DNA of 64,000 nt from Labilibaculum sp. (GTDB lineage: Bacteria > Bacteroidota > Bacteroidia > Bacteroidales > Marinifilaceae). The stretch lies in contig NZ_OY761461.1 of assembly GCF_963664555.1 (NCBI RefSeq), forward strand, positions 1,798,001 through 1,862,000, read 5' to 3'. Numbering within the stretch: the first letter of the stretch is position 1; each line of letters starts with the position of its first letter. Positions 38,231-48,341 of the stretch are shown here, in pieces. The position numbers and the translations under genes were made by a program. Under the pieces are notes generated by a model. It searched no databases. It saw nothing but the letters and a program-made list of their open reading frames with translations, and had not been told where the DNA came from.

Positions 38231-39595
38231 ATGTCCAAAGGTAAGGTGTTAGTAGTAGATGATCATAAAAGGGTGTTAACCGCTTTGCAGATTTTGCTTC
38301 AAGATGAATTTGAAGAAGTACAGACTTTAGCAAATCCTAATTCTTTGCTTTTTACTTTAGAAACCAATCAATTTGATATCATTCTTTTGGATATGAATTT
38401 TTCAGCAGGTGTGAATACTGGTAATGAAGGTTTTTTTTGGTTGAATAAAATCTTGGAGAAATATCCAGACATGGTCGTTGTTCTACTCACAGCTTATGGA
38501 GATATAGAGTTAGCTGTGAAGGCTATGAAAGTGGGAGCAAGCGATTTTATTTTAAAGCCATGGGATAATAACAAACTGATTAATACGCTAAGAACGGCAT
38601 TGCAGCTTCGTCGATCGAAACAGAGAATTGTGCAGTTGGAGATCGAGAAAGAGGAGTTGGCACGAGAAATTAATCAACCGGTAACAAGAATGATTGGTCG
38701 TTCGAAATTGATGCTTGAAATGCATCGGATTATCGAAAAGGTAGCATGTACTGATGCTAATGTATTAATTTTTGGAGAACATGGAACCGGAAAAGAGTTG
38801 ATTGCGAGAGAATTGCATCTAAAATCGAAAAGATGCAAAGCTGTTTTTATCACAGTCGATATGGGAGCCATTACGGAATCATTATTTGAGAGTGAACTTT
38901 TTGGACATGAGAAAGGTGCTTTTACCGATGCACGGGAGAGTAGGATCGGCCGATTTGAAATAGCTTCTGGTGGTACACTGTTTTTGGACGAAATAGGTAA
39001 CCTTTCTATGCCGATGCAAGCCAAGTTACTAAGTGCATTGCAAACACGCAAAATTATTCGTTTGGGTGATAATCAGGTTCGTGACATAGATATCCGATTG
39101 ATTTGTGCAAGCAATAAGAATTTGATACAGATGGTATTGAACGGAGAGTTTCGGGAGGATTTATTGTATCGAATAAATACCATTCAAATCGACGTGCCTG
39201 AGTTGAGAAATAGAAATGGTGATGTTGCTGTGTTGGCAGAATATTACCTGAGAAAATATGCGGTGAAATACAATAAGCAAAATCTGCGGTTTGCTAAAAA
39301 TACGATTGAGAAACTAATGAAGTATTCTTGGCCGGGAAACGTCAGGGAGTTGCAGCACACAATTGAAAAGGCGGTGATTTTAACCGATAATTCGGAATTG
39401 TTAGCCGAAGAGTTTCTTTTTAAAGAGAGACAAATTAATGAAATGAAAAATGAAGCTGTTTCATTTGAGGAGATGGAAAAGCAATTGATTCGATCTGCAA
39501 TGGACAGACATAAAGGAAATATGAGTCAGATTTCAAAGGAATTAGGAGTAACGCGTCCAACCTTATATCATAAAATTAAAAAGTATGATTTATAA
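38231..39595 (+). CDS. NtrC-family sigma-54-dependent response regulator
   Basis: A 454-residue regulator of receiver, AAA+ and Fis-type HTH domains. The phosphoacceptor Asp54 is in ILLDMNFSAG; Walker A is GEHGTGKE; the sigma-54 contact loop is GHEKGAFTDARE, a GAFTDA variant of GAFTGA; the C-terminal HTH is KELGVTRPTLYHKIKK. It would activate sigma-54 promoters after phosphorylation by the kinase encoded next, with which it overlaps by 11 bases. The divergent ABC transporter is the probable target, although no clear -24/-12 element was found in the gap. Confidence 0.95.
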   Translation: MSKGKVLVVDDHKRVLTALQILLQDEFEEVQTLANPNSLLFTLETNQFDIILLDMNFSAGVNTGNEGFFWLNKILEKYPDMVVVLLTAYGDIELAVKAMKVGASDFILKPWDNNKLINTLRTALQLRRSKQRIVQLEIEKEELAREINQPVTRMIGRSKLMLEMHRIIEKVACTDANVLIFGEHGTGKELIARELHLKSKRCKAVFITVDMGAITESLFESELFGHEKGAFTDARESRIGRFEIASGGTLFLDEIGNLSMPMQAKLLSALQTRKIIRLGDNQVRDIDIRLICASNKNLIQMVLNGEFREDLLYRINTIQIDVPELRNRNGDVAVLAEYYLRKYAVKYNKQNLRFAKNTIEKLMKYSWPGNVRELQHTIEKAVILTDNSELLAEEFLFKERQINEMKNEAVSFEEMEKQLIRSAMDRHKGNMSQISKELGVTRPTLYHKIKKYDL

Positions 39596-40949
39596 AAAAT
39601 TGCAGGTTCAGATCATTGTGCGGATTATTGGAATTGTTTTTCTTTCATTTCTTTTTGGCTGGTTGCTTTGGGCAAGTAATTATTTAAATTTATCTATTGT
39701 TGTATTTGTTCTTATTTGCTGGCAAGTTGTTAAATTGATCTATTTTTTAAATTCTACGAACCGCTTGTTAAGTCAGTTTTTTTTATCTGTAAAGAATGAA
39801 GATTCTACTCTTAAAATTCCAAAAACATTTGAAGGAAAATCATTTCGGGAACTTCGCGTAAGTATGCAGAATGTTAATCAAATAATTAAAGATTTACGAT
39901 TGAAATATCAGCAAAAAGAGATTGTAAGTAATGCAATCATTGAGAATGCAGCTGTTGGAATACTTACGCTTACCTCTGCAGAAATGGTTGAATGTATTAA
40001 TCGAAAAGGACGTGAGTTACTGGGGGTACATCATTTGGTTAATATCAAAGCCCTGTTAAAATCAGATGCTAAATTGGTATCTCTTTTTCAACAAATAAAA
40101 TCGGGGGAGAATCGCATTATTGAAACACAGGTTAACCAAACTAAAATGCATTTGTTGGTTAATTGCAGCGCATTGGTATTAGGTAAAGAAAGGTATAAAT
40201 TACTTTCTTTTACGGATATTAAGAATCAGCTGGATGCAAAAGAATTGGAGTCGTGGCAGAGCTTGATTAATGTTCTGACTCATGAAATAATGAATTCGGT
40301 ATCTCCCTTAACCTGCTTGTCGGAAAATCTGGAAAAAAGCTATAAAGAGATGAATTCCGGCACATTGATTTCGGAGAAAATGCTGACTAAAACTCAAACA
40401 GGGTTGCGGGTAATTAAGGAGCAAGGAGAGGGCTTAATGCATTTTGTTGAAGCGTACCGCGAATTGTCCCGAATACCAAAACCACAAATAAAAGAAGTCG
40501 CAGTGAATCATTTGTTTGAGCATGTAAAAGAACTCCTTTGTTTGTATGAGGATACTAATATCAACTATCAGTTTGCGATTTTTGATGAGAATTTATTTAT
40601 TGATATTGATGAGAAACTGATTGTTCAGGTGATGGTTAACCTGATTAAAAATGCTCAGTTTGCAATAGATGAGAATGGTGTAATTAAAATTGAAGCCAAA
40701 ACTAATGAGGAGGGATTTATCCAAATATTAATTACTGATAATGGTTCAGGTATTAAATCTGAAGACATTCCGAATGTTTTCATTCCATTTTTCACAACAA
40801 AGGAGAATGGTTCTGGCATAGGTTTACCAATTGCAAGATCTGTTATGCGTTTGCATGATGGCAAAATTAGCCTTGAGTCTGTTTACGGCCAAGGCACAAG
40901 AGTATTGATTGAATTTCGGAAACCAATTAAGGAAGTAACCAACGGGTAG
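39585..40949 (+). CDS. Membrane histidine kinase (NtrY/NtrB-like)
   Basis: A 454-residue kinase. Two N-terminal membrane helices (~10-30 and 35-53) lie with almost no periplasmic loop, so the stimulus is probably internal or in the membrane. A PAS-like region follows (~105-215). The phosphoacceptor His233 is in VLTHEIMNSVSPL, the N box in QVMVNLIKNAQFAID and the G boxes in DNGSGIKSEDIP and GSGIGLPIARS. It pairs with the NtrC-type regulator upstream. Confidence 0.94.
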   Translation: MIYKKLQVQIIVRIIGIVFLSFLFGWLLWASNYLNLSIVVFVLICWQVVKLIYFLNSTNRLLSQFFLSVKNEDSTLKIPKTFEGKSFRELRVSMQNVNQIIKDLRLKYQQKEIVSNAIIENAAVGILTLTSAEMVECINRKGRELLGVHHLVNIKALLKSDAKLVSLFQQIKSGENRIIETQVNQTKMHLLVNCSALVLGKERYKLLSFTDIKNQLDAKELESWQSLINVLTHEIMNSVSPLTCLSENLEKSYKEMNSGTLISEKMLTKTQTGLRVIKEQGEGLMHFVEAYRELSRIPKPQIKEVAVNHLFEHVKELLCLYEDTNINYQFAIFDENLFIDIDEKLIVQVMVNLIKNAQFAIDENGVIKIEAKTNEEGFIQILITDNGSGIKSEDIPNVFIPFFTTKENGSGIGLPIARSVMRLHDGKISLESVYGQGTRVLIEFRKPIKEVTNG

Positions 40950-41072
40950 ATAATTGTATCCGGGTTTAGTGTTGGGTTAACTGTCATAAATATCTATTTA
41001 AAATAGGTGTAAATTGATAATAAATTGATCTGCTGGGACTGGAGTATGTTAAAATTATGATATTTTAGAGGA

Positions 41073-43520
41073 ATGGAAGAACAAAGGGCATTACGGGTTG
41101 AAATATTGGAAATGTTGTATAAGGGTGAATCCGAATCAGCAATTCTGAATGAATTGGTGCTTAGGGCTCAACGAATTGCAGCAGGCTCTATCTGTTCAAT
41201 ATTATGTGTTGATGAGGATGAAAAGTACTTGTTGTTGGGAGCAGCCCCGGATATGCCTGATTTCTACAATAAAGCAGTTCACGGTATTCCTATCGGATAT
41301 GGAATAGGATCGTGCGGAACTGCCGCTTTTACTGGCGAAAGAGTTATTGTTGAAGATATTAATACACATCCTTATTGGAAAGATGTTAAAGCTCTTGCAC
41401 AGAAAGCAAATTTGGGATCTTGTTGGTCGGAACCTATTAAAGATGCTTCGGGTAAGATTTTGGGGACTTTTGCGATTTATCATCGTACGCCAAATTTGCC
41501 AAATTCGAAGGATATTGAATTTATTTCAGAACTATCTGGTCTGACTGCAATTGTACTTGATCGAGGTAAAATTATTAGACAATTGGCAGAGAGCGAAAGT
41601 AAATATAAAACTTTAGCGGATGCCAGTAATGAGGCTGTTTTTATTGTTGATGAGGATAAGATTGTTGAAATAAATACTCGGGCTGAAATAATGACTGGGT
41701 ATTCTGAATTGGAATTAACAGGTGTTTCTATTTTTAGTTTTATTGAGAAAGAGCACTGGATCGTTTCGCTTGATGAAAAATCTAGAAATTTTCGCCATAG
41801 AATTCAAGCGATCGGCACTAAAAAAGATGGTTCAAAGATAGATGTGGTTGTTCGAATTATGAATTCTATATTTAAAGGCAAGGTTATATGTTTGTTATCC
41901 ATTCGTGATGTTACCAATTATAAAAATACCAAGACCGAATTACTTAAATTATCGCAATCAGTTATTCAAAGTCCGGTATCTGTAGTGATTACAAATTACG
42001 AAGGGGATATAGAGTATGTAAACCCGAAATTTAATGATCTCACGGGTTATTCTTTGGAAGAGGTGATAGGAGAGAATCCTAGCATTTTAAGTTCTGGAAA
42101 AAACAATAGAGATTTGTATGAGTTAATGTGGAAAACCATTAAGTCGGGTAATGTGTGGAGGGGAGAATTTCAGAATAAGAAAAAAAGCGGAGAATTGTTT
42201 TGGGAATTTGCAACAATATCACCAATAAAGGATGATAAAGGGCAGATTATTAATTTTACTGCTGTTAAAGAAGATATTACCGAACGGAAGAGACAAGAAC
42301 AAATTCAGAAGATCATATTGAACATTTCAAACGCTGTTTTTTCTCAAGATACACTGTTTGAATTTATTCAGTTTATCAGGTTAGAGTTGTCTTCTATAAT
42401 TGATACAACAAACTTTTTTGTTGCATTGTATGATGATAAAACTGAAATGTTTAGTTTGCCTTTTCATGATGATCAATATGATTCGTTCGAGAAATTCCCT
42501 AAAGGCAAGACTATTTCTGGTTGGGTTGTGGATCATGAAGCAGCACTTTTGGCAACAGCTGAAGAATTGGAAGAGTTGGAGGCAAAAGGAGAAGTCAAGC
42601 TTAAGGGTGAACCTTCCAAAATTTGGCTTGGAATGCCTCTAAAGGGAAAAGAAAAGGTGATTGGTGTTCTGGTTATTCAAAGTTACGAAGACGAGAATGT
42701 TGTTACCGAGGAAGATAAGAGAATGCTTGAATTAATTTCGCATCAAATTAGTATTTCTATTGAGCAAAAACGAACCGAACAGGAATTGCATAAAGCTTTA
42801 CGAGATGCAACTGAAGCGGATCGTTTAAAGTCTGTTTTTTTAGCCACCATGTCGCACGAATTACGCACCCCTTTAAATGCCGTAATTGGCTTTTCGGAAT
42901 TAGTCGATAATGACACAGATATTGATACCGCAGTTGAATTTTGCAAAATGATTCATCAGAGCGGTCACAATTTGTTAAACATTGTTGAAGATCTGTTTGA
43001 TATTAGTCTAATACAATCGGGTGCTATTAAAATTAAGCAGGAAGATTACGGGCTCTTAAATTTGTTTTATGAAATTGATGCTGTCATTAAGGTTGAGAGG
43101 AATGTGCTTGGAAAGGAACATATTGAATTGATATTAAACATTCCTCCTAAATTTTCAGATTTTTTTATTAAGACAGATCCGCATCGGTTCAAACAGGTAT
43201 TATTGAATTTATTAAAAAATGCTTTAAAGTTTACTGAAAAAGGAAGTATCGAATATGGCGTTATAGATCGTGATATGAATCCAGGAGCATTTCTTCAATT
43301 TTTTGTGAAGGATACAGGAATTGGAATTCCGGATGAAGTACAGGAAAGTATTTTTGGTCTGTTTAGGCAGGCTAATGAAAAGCTTTCGAGGAAGTATAAT
43401 GGCGTTGGAATCGGATTATCTATTTCAAAGAGTTTAACTGAATTATTGGGAGGTAAAATTTGGTTTGATTCAACACTTGGAGAAGGGGCTACTTTTTATT
43501 TTACACATCCCATCAAATAA
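41073..43520 (+). CDS. Soluble GAF-PAS-PAS-GAF histidine kinase
   Basis: An 815-residue cytoplasmic kinase without membrane helices. Domains in order: GAF (~15-165, GIGSCGTAAFTGERVIVEDI), PAS (~170-290), PAS with PAC (~295-415, ending AVKEDITERKRQE), GAF (~420-570, TISGWVVDHEAALLA), HisKA (~585-650) and HATPase (~695-812). The phosphoacceptor His595 is in TMSHELRTPLNAVIGF. No receiver is attached and no response regulator follows, so its partner is unknown. It lies 123 bases after the other kinase and may be a separate unit. Confidence 0.93.
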   Translation: MEEQRALRVEILEMLYKGESESAILNELVLRAQRIAAGSICSILCVDEDEKYLLLGAAPDMPDFYNKAVHGIPIGYGIGSCGTAAFTGERVIVEDINTHPYWKDVKALAQKANLGSCWSEPIKDASGKILGTFAIYHRTPNLPNSKDIEFISELSGLTAIVLDRGKIIRQLAESESKYKTLADASNEAVFIVDEDKIVEINTRAEIMTGYSELELTGVSIFSFIEKEHWIVSLDEKSRNFRHRIQAIGTKKDGSKIDVVVRIMNSIFKGKVICLLSIRDVTNYKNTKTELLKLSQSVIQSPVSVVITNYEGDIEYVNPKFNDLTGYSLEEVIGENPSILSSGKNNRDLYELMWKTIKSGNVWRGEFQNKKKSGELFWEFATISPIKDDKGQIINFTAVKEDITERKRQEQIQKIILNISNAVFSQDTLFEFIQFIRLELSSIIDTTNFFVALYDDKTEMFSLPFHDDQYDSFEKFPKGKTISGWVVDHEAALLATAEELEELEAKGEVKLKGEPSKIWLGMPLKGKEKVIGVLVIQSYEDENVVTEEDKRMLELISHQISISIEQKRTEQELHKALRDATEADRLKSVFLATMSHELRTPLNAVIGFSELVDNDTDIDTAVEFCKMIHQSGHNLLNIVEDLFDISLIQSGAIKIKQEDYGLLNLFYEIDAVIKVERNVLGKEHIELILNIPPKFSDFFIKTDPHRFKQVLLNLLKNALKFTEKGSIEYGVIDRDMNPGAFLQFFVKDTGIGIPDEVQESIFGLFRQANEKLSRKYNGVGIGLSISKSLTELLGGKIWFDSTLGEGATFYFTHPIK

Positions 43521-43707
43521 GCTAAAACCATTTAACAACAGGATTAAAATTCTTTAGTTCTTTCATTGGTTATTTTCCATTAAGCTTTTTTAACCAATTT
43601 TAGCATGCAGTTCGTCAAACTATCAGCCTGATAATAAAACAAATGCTCCTCAAAAATCGTAATTTAGATGGTAGGGTATTATTTTATTTAGCTTTAAACT
43701 TATAGCC

Positions 43708-45111
43708 ATGACATTGCATAAATACATCCGCACAATCGGTAGGTGTTTGTTGTCGCTTGCCTTCATTTGTTTTAGTGTTTTACCAGTTAAAAGTCAGAAA
43801 CAATTGCCTGATAAAAATGGAGAGTTGATTTTGATTGATTCATTGGAAATTACTCAGGCAACCCAAGAAAATCAGATACCAATTGGTTTATTCGCATATA
43901 ATAAATGGGTTGATCTGAATGAAAACGGGCTTGTTGAAAGTAATGAGTTTTTTGGGTTAGGGAAGGTGTTATTTTCGAAAGGTGAAGCCATTAGTGTCTC
44001 TTTAAATGATCAAGATCTGAGCGAAGGTTCAAACCTGAAACTTAGAATTTGGGATACCAGTGGTAATTTGATTCGTACAATTAAAAAAACTTACACTTCA
44101 ACTTCCTTATTTACTTATTCTGGTTTCGATTCATTTTTGCCCGTTGGGAATTATATTTTTACCATTAATCCGGAGGAAACGGGAACGACCTACCAAATTC
44201 GTTTTTCTTTAAAAGAGCCAAATGGAAATACTTACGCCCAAATTCGCAAAAAACTACTTCCTGAAAACCTGCATATTTTTAGGATGTGGATAGATGAGGA
44301 TGGAGATATGAAATTGGATAGCTCAGAAGTGTTTGCATTGAATCAGAAAGAATACTTTTTAGGCGATGTAAATTTTGAGTTGGGTTTAAATCTTTCTTCA
44401 AGTACCAGGCAAGTTGTTTATCAGGTTTGGGATGCTCAGCATCAGTTGCTCAGCATGAATATTTCTAAATTGGACAGCTTGCAGCATTATACAATGAATG
44501 AGGATACTCTTCGTAAGGGAAACGATTTTTTAAAGGTCTTTCATGTTGCTCCGGCAGGTGATTATTTAATAACAGCTTCGGTTGCAGGAGAGAAGGTGAA
44601 ACAATATCAGATTCCGATTCAGATAATAGATACAACTAAGATTGCTGATTCAGAACCAACAGTAGAGGTCGAACAACTTACAAAAGAAGATACCGTATCT
44701 TCAGTACCGAAAATAAAAATGGGAACCTCTGAGAATGTGGATAATTTAGCCCCTGAATTCAAAAAAGGGCAGGAGGGATTTTTTCTGTTTACAGGATTTA
44801 TTGATTTGAATGAGAACAATGTTCAGGATAGAGAAGAGTTTATGGGAGCTGATCAGGATTATTATTATTCTGAATCGGAAAATGTATTTGTCCAATTCCA
44901 TTTGAGACAATTTTTTAATACGACATTAAAATTACAATTGTTAGATGGTGAGAAGCAGTTGGTAAAAGAACAAATCGGCAAATACAGTGATTCTCCATTC
45001 GTATTTAAAGTTTCAATGCCCGATGATCCATTGATTCCAGGAGATTATCAATTACTGATGATTCCCGTTGGTTCGGAAATAAAATATCAATTGGAACTGA
45101 CAATTAAATAG
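43708..45111 (+). CDS. Exported protein with three EF-hand-like repeats, function unknown
   Basis: A 467-residue protein with a signal peptide (LLSLAFICFSVLPVKSQ, cleavage near residue 29). Three related units of about 120-170 residues each begin with an EF-hand-like loop: DLNENGLVESNE (69-80), DEDGDMKLDSSE (196-207) and DLNENNVQDREE (366-377), all D-x-[DN]-x-[DN] with Glu at position 12. A beta-rich region resembling an extracellular Ig-like fold follows each loop. An acidic stretch (~320-345) separates the second and third units. The family is not recognised. Confidence 0.75.
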   Translation: MTLHKYIRTIGRCLLSLAFICFSVLPVKSQKQLPDKNGELILIDSLEITQATQENQIPIGLFAYNKWVDLNENGLVESNEFFGLGKVLFSKGEAISVSLNDQDLSEGSNLKLRIWDTSGNLIRTIKKTYTSTSLFTYSGFDSFLPVGNYIFTINPEETGTTYQIRFSLKEPNGNTYAQIRKKLLPENLHIFRMWIDEDGDMKLDSSEVFALNQKEYFLGDVNFELGLNLSSSTRQVVYQVWDAQHQLLSMNISKLDSLQHYTMNEDTLRKGNDFLKVFHVAPAGDYLITASVAGEKVKQYQIPIQIIDTTKIADSEPTVEVEQLTKEDTVSSVPKIKMGTSENVDNLAPEFKKGQEGFFLFTGFIDLNENNVQDREEFMGADQDYYYSESENVFVQFHLRQFFNTTLKLQLLDGEKQLVKEQIGKYSDSPFVFKVSMPDDPLIPGDYQLLMIPVGSEIKYQLELTIK

Positions 45112-45116
45112 TCAAA

Positions 45117-45148
45117 AATCCCGCTTTTGGAGTTCCAAAAGCGGGATT
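45117..45148. terminator. Bidirectional terminator hairpin between the EF-hand protein and the amylase
   Basis: Perfect 15-bp stem: AATCCCGCTTTTGGA (45117-45131) / TCCAAAAGCGGGATT (45134-45148). On the minus strand it runs into TTTTT; it lies between two convergent genes. Confidence 0.85.
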
Positions 45149-45182
45149 CTATCAAATCTATAAACTATTGAAAAAAAGCTGT

Positions 45183-48100
45183 TTATTGCTTTGTTATTTT
45201 TTTGCTCAGCTTCGATCCGTCTTCCATTTCAAATACTAAAATGTAAGTTCCTTTAGTAAGATTATTCAAGTTTAAATCTGCCGATTCATTTGGCATATTT
45301 AGAGCTAGAATTGCTTTCCCTGATAAATCAAAAAGCTGTAATCTATTTACTTGTTTTAGATTTTCAAGATGAAGAATATCACGAACCGGATTTGGATACA
45401 GGCGTAATTCTTTGTTTAAAATATCATTAATCCCGGTTGAGTAGGTGATTTCTTCACTGTATGAACTGTAAACGATATTGCCTTGAAGTAATTCGCCTGT
45501 TTGTGCAACCGGTGTTACCGAAAAGCGAATAAAATTTCCCCGGTCGGCTCTAACAAGTGTGTAGCTTAGAGTATTGGCTCCGCTAATAAGCGTTTCATTC
45601 GTTCCATTCGGATCTTCACCTCTGTACCATTTGTAAATTGAACTACCTTCCGGATCATTATTAATATCAGTATAAGTATAATTTGCCGTTAGGGTTTCAT
45701 CCTCTCGGAAAGTCCCGCTAATACTTGTGTTTGAAGCAATAGGTGCAGATTTCACATCAGGAACCGAAAGTTGTTTGGTTGTGTAAATATGATATTCTCC
45801 GGCTTCAAGATCAATAAATGCATTAACATTATTCACAGTAATTGCTTGCCCGCTAAAATAATCATACCATGTACCGGTTTTACTGAAATTAGGATCAATA
45901 CTTCTTAGCTTAAGGTCGAAATTTCCAATTACCCTAACATCCATATCAGAATGATTGATTTCAATCCGTTTTAAAACCGTATTTGTATTGAGTGTGAAAT
46001 CCTCAGATTCAAAAGCAATTTCTTCTTTTTTCAGTTTAATAAGAGCAGAGAATACTTCGTACAGTCTTTTTCTATTCGGATCATCCTGATATTCCCAGTG
46101 AATTGGTTTTTTGCCAACCCGACCATTTTCATCAATCGAGACATCGTAACCCAATTCTTCAAATTGCCACATCATTTTGGGACCCGGCACGGTAAAGAAA
46201 AAAGTAGATGCAGCTTCAACTCTCGATAGGGCGGTATTTAGGTTTGTTACATTATAATCACCTAGAGCAGCTCCATAGGTAAGATTACGATACATCATGC
46301 GCTCTTCGTCATGACTTTCCATATAATTCACCAATTTTGGGCCGGTCCATTGCCTCTCTTTCCATGAATACCAATTGAAATCAGAAGAATATCCCATGGA
46401 AGCTTCGCTGTATTCATGATTGGCATTTCCCCAAAGCATGATTCCATGAGCTGCCAGTTCTTTTTCTTCCGCATTATCGGATAAATGTTCGAAAATCACC
46501 ACGGCGTTCGATTTAACGTTCCAAATTGCGGTCGACATCCTTTTTAGTATTTCAATACGCTCAGGATCGTACTGTCCTCCCCAAGGATCGGTTGTGTTGC
46601 TGTGTAGTGTGTTTGAAAATCCTTTGGTAAAATCGAAACGAAATCCATCAATGTGATATTCATTCATCCAATAGGTATTAATCCGATCCACTAACTTTTG
46701 TGTCGCCGTACTTGTGTGATTAATATCGTATCCCCATTGTGCTTCTGTATTTTCGAAATTGCTGGTGACATTGTACCATGGATTATCTGTAGTTGGTTTT
46801 GAACCATCAAAGTACATGCGTAAAAATGGAGATTGTCCGTAAGTATGATTCAATACCATATCCATATAAACAGCTATTCCTCTGTTGTGACATTCATCTA
46901 CAAATGCTTTGTAGTCATCTTTTGTTCCATAGGCTTTATCCGGAGCAAAATAAAAGGAAGGATTGTATCCCCAGGAATCATTTCCTTCGAATTCGTTAAA
47001 TGGCATCAATTCAATTGCATTAACGCCAAGTCTTTCCAAATAATCTAATGTGTCTTTAACTGTTTTAATATCACCAGTGGCAGTAAAATCACGAATGTGT
47101 AATTCGTAAACTACTAAGTCTTCTTTTAAAGGCGGAGTAAATTGTGCATCGGACCATGTATAAGTGGTTTGTGCTGTTTGGAAGACACTGGCAATTTCGC
47201 TTGTTTTATCAGTAGGATAGGGAATCAAATTTGGATAGGTTGTACTCGAAATGTATTTATCATTCCAAGGATCAAGTACTTTATCGGCATAAGGATCTGC
47301 AATTTTGATAGTCCCGTCGATAACATACTGGAAAATATATTCTTTTCCTGCAGTTAAATTGTCGAGAGTAATCCAAAAATAGTCTCCGTCTTTTTTCATT
47401 TGATAGTTGTTGTCAAACTTCCAATTATTGAAATCACCTATAATAAAAACATATTCTTTATTCGGTGCGTAAAGTGATAAACTTACGGTTGTATTGTCAA
47501 TGTAATTGATTCCATCTTTAAGACCAACAGGCTTTGTTGCTGTTGGTGTATCCTCTTTTAGAACGATATTTACTGTATCTCTTGCTTCCTCACCGCTTGC
47601 AGTTGCAACAGCAATTAATTGGTGATTGCCTGTGGCATTTGGAGTATAGGAATAATTCAATTGGGTTGACGAGGTGGAAGTCATGCTTACGCCATCGATT
47701 AGCAACTCTAAATTATCACTAGCTTCAGAATTTGCCGTAATCAATACTGATTCATTTTTTCCAAAAATGGCATTGTCAACTGGTTTTGCGAATTCAACAT
47801 TGAGTCCACCTTCGCTTAAGTCAACAAATATGTCTGTTCCTCCGTCTCCTTTTCCTTCTTTCGAATTGTCAGAACTCCTAAAAACGAAAGCCATTTTTAA
47901 TATTTTTTCACCACTTGTTACGCCGTAATATTCGCGAATGTCAGGTGTAATACTTAATTGCCACTTGTTATTGCCAAGTGATGTTAGTTTGTATTTTTCG
48001 CTGTTGTCTCCCCAGGTTGGGGCATATTTCCAATCACTGGTAGAAGTGCTTTGGTCAGTAATTACACCTGTATGAGCATATACATCGCCGGTGTAATCCA

Positions 48101-48251
48101 GTAATCCTGCTGTACCCAATGAGGCATCAAAGGTTATGCTTACAGATTTATCTTCGGTAGGAAAGCTTGGATCTGAAATAATTATCTGTCCAATACCGAT
48201 TGAAGGGATTAGCAGAAGAAAAGAAAGGAGATATGTGTATAGTTTCTTCAT
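45183..48251 (-). CDS. Secreted multidomain GH13 alpha-amylase with T9SS sorting domain
   Basis: A 1022-residue protein with a signal peptide. Domains: an N-terminal beta domain (~22-150), an Ig-like unit (~155-235), a CBM48-like domain (~240-345, EYVFIIGDFNNWK), a GH13 catalytic domain (~370-780), a PKD-like unit (~870-945), and a type A T9SS C-terminal domain (~950-1022) with LYPNPVRDILHLENL. Catalytic candidates: nucleophile Asp near 538 in GFRFDFTKGF, acid/base Glu near 585 in VIFEHLSDN, third Asp near 647 in ESHDEERM. It would hydrolyse alpha-1,4-glucans at or outside the cell surface, replacing the lipoprotein SusG. It is the last gene of the susCDEF unit. Confidence 0.95.
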   Translation of the reverse strand: MKKLYTYLLSFLLLIPSIGIGQIIISDPSFPTEDKSVSITFDASLGTAGLLDYTGDVYAHTGVITDQSTSTSDWKYAPTWGDNSEKYKLTSLGNNKWQLSITPDIREYYGVTSGEKILKMAFVFRSSDNSKEGKGDGGTDIFVDLSEGGLNVEFAKPVDNAIFGKNESVLITANSEASDNLELLIDGVSMTSTSSTQLNYSYTPNATGNHQLIAVATASGEEARDTVNIVLKEDTPTATKPVGLKDGINYIDNTTVSLSLYAPNKEYVFIIGDFNNWKFDNNYQMKKDGDYFWITLDNLTAGKEYIFQYVIDGTIKIADPYADKVLDPWNDKYISSTTYPNLIPYPTDKTSEIASVFQTAQTTYTWSDAQFTPPLKEDLVVYELHIRDFTATGDIKTVKDTLDYLERLGVNAIELMPFNEFEGNDSWGYNPSFYFAPDKAYGTKDDYKAFVDECHNRGIAVYMDMVLNHTYGQSPFLRMYFDGSKPTTDNPWYNVTSNFENTEAQWGYDINHTSTATQKLVDRINTYWMNEYHIDGFRFDFTKGFSNTLHSNTTDPWGGQYDPERIEILKRMSTAIWNVKSNAVVIFEHLSDNAEEKELAAHGIMLWGNANHEYSEASMGYSSDFNWYSWKERQWTGPKLVNYMESHDEERMMYRNLTYGAALGDYNVTNLNTALSRVEAASTFFFTVPGPKMMWQFEELGYDVSIDENGRVGKKPIHWEYQDDPNRKRLYEVFSALIKLKKEEIAFESEDFTLNTNTVLKRIEINHSDMDVRVIGNFDLKLRSIDPNFSKTGTWYDYFSGQAITVNNVNAFIDLEAGEYHIYTTKQLSVPDVKSAPIASNTSISGTFREDETLTANYTYTDINNDPEGSSIYKWYRGEDPNGTNETLISGANTLSYTLVRADRGNFIRFSVTPVAQTGELLQGNIVYSSYSEEITYSTGINDILNKELRLYPNPVRDILHLENLKQVNRLQLFDLSGKAILALNMPNESADLNLNNLTKGTYILVFEMEDGSKLSKKITKQ

Positions 48252-48301
48252 AGTAATTTTGTTTCTAGATCAAACCTTAAAAAAATGATAGTGTAATTTG
48301 T

Positions 48302-48330
48302 AAAAAGAGCATACCGAAGTATGCTCTTTT
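48302..48330. terminator. Hairpin between the SusE/F-like gene and the amylase
   Basis: Arms AAAAAGAGCATAC and GTATGCTCTTTTT around a CGAA loop, with T-rich sequence on the plus-strand side. It may attenuate transcription from the upstream lipoprotein genes into the amylase. Confidence 0.65.
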
Positions 48331-48341
48331 TTTAAGAAATA

